Below are positions 63,501 to 64,000 of a stretch of 64,000 nucleotides of DNA, in pieces. Every line of letters starts with the position of its first letter. Position 1 is the stretch's first letter. Position numbers and translations under genes: made by a program. The notes under the pieces were generated by a model. It ran no database searches. It was not told the DNA's origin and worked only from the letters and a program-made list of their open reading frames with translations. The stretch is from Salegentibacter tibetensis (GTDB taxonomy: Bacteria; Bacteroidota; Bacteroidia; Flavobacteriales; Flavobacteriaceae): NCBI RefSeq assembly GCF_020164485.1, contig NZ_JAIQZA010000002.1, positions 124,001-188,000 of the forward strand, in the 5' to 3' direction.

Positions 63501-64000
63501 ACCGGTTGCTTTCTTAAAAGTTTGATTGTTAGGATCATTCCAGAGGTATTCGTAGTAGTTGTTTCCGTTCTCGTCAACAAAGGGAGTTCCTCCCTTAGCG
63601 TTTGCCGAGGCTTCCCCAGTTTCACCAAAGCATAAAGGGTTTGTGATCACGAAATCAGCTGAAATAGGTTCCAGTGGCTGTGTAATTGTTACTGCCTCAG
63701 ATTGGTATTTGGTGCCTTCACTGTCTTTTACCCATACGGTATAAGTGCCTGCGGTAAGGTTGTTAAATTCATCACTGTTTTGATAAGTACCGTTTTCGCC
63801 TGTTATGCTGAATGTGTAAGGAGAAACACCGCCTGTAGCTTTTGCCTTTACCGTTCCCAGACTGGAACCATGGCATAAAAGTTCATTTGCTGTAGCCGAG
63901 ACAAAGAGAGGAGCTTCAACAGTTTCCGGATTGTTAGTTGAATAACATTTAGGGTTAGACCCTTGTCCACAACCCCATTTTATATTGTTGGAAAAGGTAA
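60531..64000 (-). CDS. Large T9SS-secreted adhesin-like protein, 5' end outside window
   Basis: The minus-strand frame is open to the window edge, so at least 1155 residues are visible. From the N-terminal side: two SprB-type repeats (about 64000-63400; YTVWVKDSEGT and DYTLTVTDANGCQF ends), a PKD/Ig-like stretch, then a laminin-G-like domain at about 63155-62640 (LDFDGIDDHVYLGDNYGF, WHHIAAIYNSGNISLYVDG, EEVRLWGTALSEEQL). A long beta-rich region with many Asn and Thr follows. The last 75 residues, from NPELHEIEHINIYSIGGQLV to YAKKVIIKD, form a type A T9SS sorting domain. It is probably a cell-surface or secreted adhesin exported by the T9SS that needs PorT, encoded 7 kb away. Confidence 0.9.
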   Translation of the reverse strand, partial: TFSNNIKWGCGQGSNPKCYSTNNPETVEAPLFVSATANELLCHGSSLGTVKAKATGGVSPYTFSITGENGTYQNSDEFNNLTAGTYTVWVKDSEGTKYQSEAVTITQPLEPISADFVITNPLCFGETGEASANAKGGTPFVDENGNNYYEYLWNDPNNQTFKKATGLTAGDYTLTVTDANGCQFIESITITEPAQLTVADAGPDQSFNCGFNTTTLSANTPGTGVGTWTITSANGGTIAEPNNPASAFTAPAGIHTLRWTIAHADGSCANFDEVKITFVGDCSTLDFDGIDDHVYLGDNYGFTTGNFSIEAWIRPKSVNNTRTIISKRNSKDLSKGFDLIINSGAPTFRWGNNSISTSHKVTADRWHHIAAIYNSGNISLYVDGIQVGNATATNPAVVNAPALIGAMYNADSPDLPVNYFHGWIEEVRLWGTALSEEQLRFMMNQRLIVNQNPIRGDVLPLDVPGNLGWDNLKAYLQMKVTESGNGITPNLILNSMDGELKNIETDQENTAPLPYESDQGGTWHNRNTWDLNSTKFWTFPNDIGINGTVIEWNIAKQNHNINSNNKDIKLLGLFSGTGTELIMEGVNNNSGNELRITHYLELDGFIDLDGESQLVQTEGSILAENSSGSIERDQQGTENSYNYNYWTSPASPKGTNNNANYTVKGVMRDGTSTKNPQDISFAYAHTHADANYTGNKRISTYWLFKFHGDANSYGHWRYIGHTGELKTGEGFTMKGTSGQALISDQQNYVFNGKPHNGTIALNILNQENRLVGNPYPSAIDADQFIRDNLKDVDGGTRNINVFNGALYFWDHFGQENSHVLREYVGGYATYSLAGGVKAASTDSRINATGAVGNKTPGRYIPVAQGFFVNSVIDDAISGNYTIDGGDITFRNRQRVFVKESSANSQFLKPDNSEKEKAKVEQAKYTEDTRYKIRLNFHSPKGYHRQILVTADSKTTNQFDLGYDAPLIDNNVEDMFWMMEKSQFVIQAVPNFNLDQKLPIGVKIAEEKEFRIEIGELENVPDITNIYLYHKKDSTYHDLRKDAFKATLPAGEYQELYEIVFHDVTSSRKDKEPGEGPIDYYYSLDNREFVINNPELHEIEHINIYSIGGQLVDQHFGIPNVKQIHIPQKKSLSSSVYIVKVYTSAGDYAKKVIIKD

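Overview
The window looks like a chromosomal segment of a marine-type Flavobacteriia (Bacteroidota), probably near Gramella, Zunongwangia or Salegentibacter; the genus is an inference. Supporting signs are a T9SS gene (porT) beside ubiE, a flavobacterial TamL lipoprotein-barrel, a short primary sigma factor of 287 residues, a C-terminal type A T9SS sorting domain, AT-rich spacers and many upstream boxes of the form TAnnTTTG, the Bacteroidota -7 element.

Layout. (1) 1-9.9 kb: the end of a metallophosphoesterase, then an exported polysaccharide-degradation block: an esterase, GH43 and GH3 on plus, and GH2 with another esterase on minus, converging on a repeat-rich spacer. No SusC/SusD pair is visible. 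(2) 10.1-14.9 kb: a YqeY-like gene and a tRNA-Arg(TCG), followed by what looks like two stacked integration scars. The 15-nt 3' end of the tRNA occurs three times, and two 135-bp direct repeats bracket 4.1 kb holding one lipoprotein gene and a dead IS1182-type element. (3) 15.2-21 kb: a complete molybdenum-cofactor operon (moaA, moeA, mobA, moaD, moeB-like with rhodanese, moaE, moaC-mogA fusion) behind a palindrome that overlaps the promoter. No molybdoenzyme lies in the window. (4) 21-38.4 kb: accessory DNA rich in decayed genes. Its centre is a tandem array of three paralogous exported two-domain proteins that keep a full type-1 copper ligand set, a truncated fourth copy, and a multicopper oxidase with a frameshift. 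Around it are a membrane protein, a DUF429 protein, a beta-lactamase-like hydrolase, an epimerase, a large Asp-box propeller protein, a luciferase-like oxidoreductase with a pseudogene copy, and a DUF488 pseudogene. (5) 38.4-64 kb: mostly core genes (YpdA-like reductase, rpe, BLUF sensor, FAD oxidoreductase, rpoD, pnp, rpsO, accD, fbaA, tamL, SpoU methylase, ubiE-porT, trkA-trkH, aminotransferase, desaturase, rsmG) and the 3' part of a very large T9SS-secreted adhesin-like gene.

A striking non-coding layer is a family of 130-180 bp palindromic elements, mostly between convergent genes, whose outer inverted repeats keep pairing through compensatory changes and resemble the ends of the IS1182-type element. 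They may be miniature transposons that now serve as two-way terminators. The best candidates for an undescribed system are the copper-protein array with its oxidase and the stacked tRNA scars.
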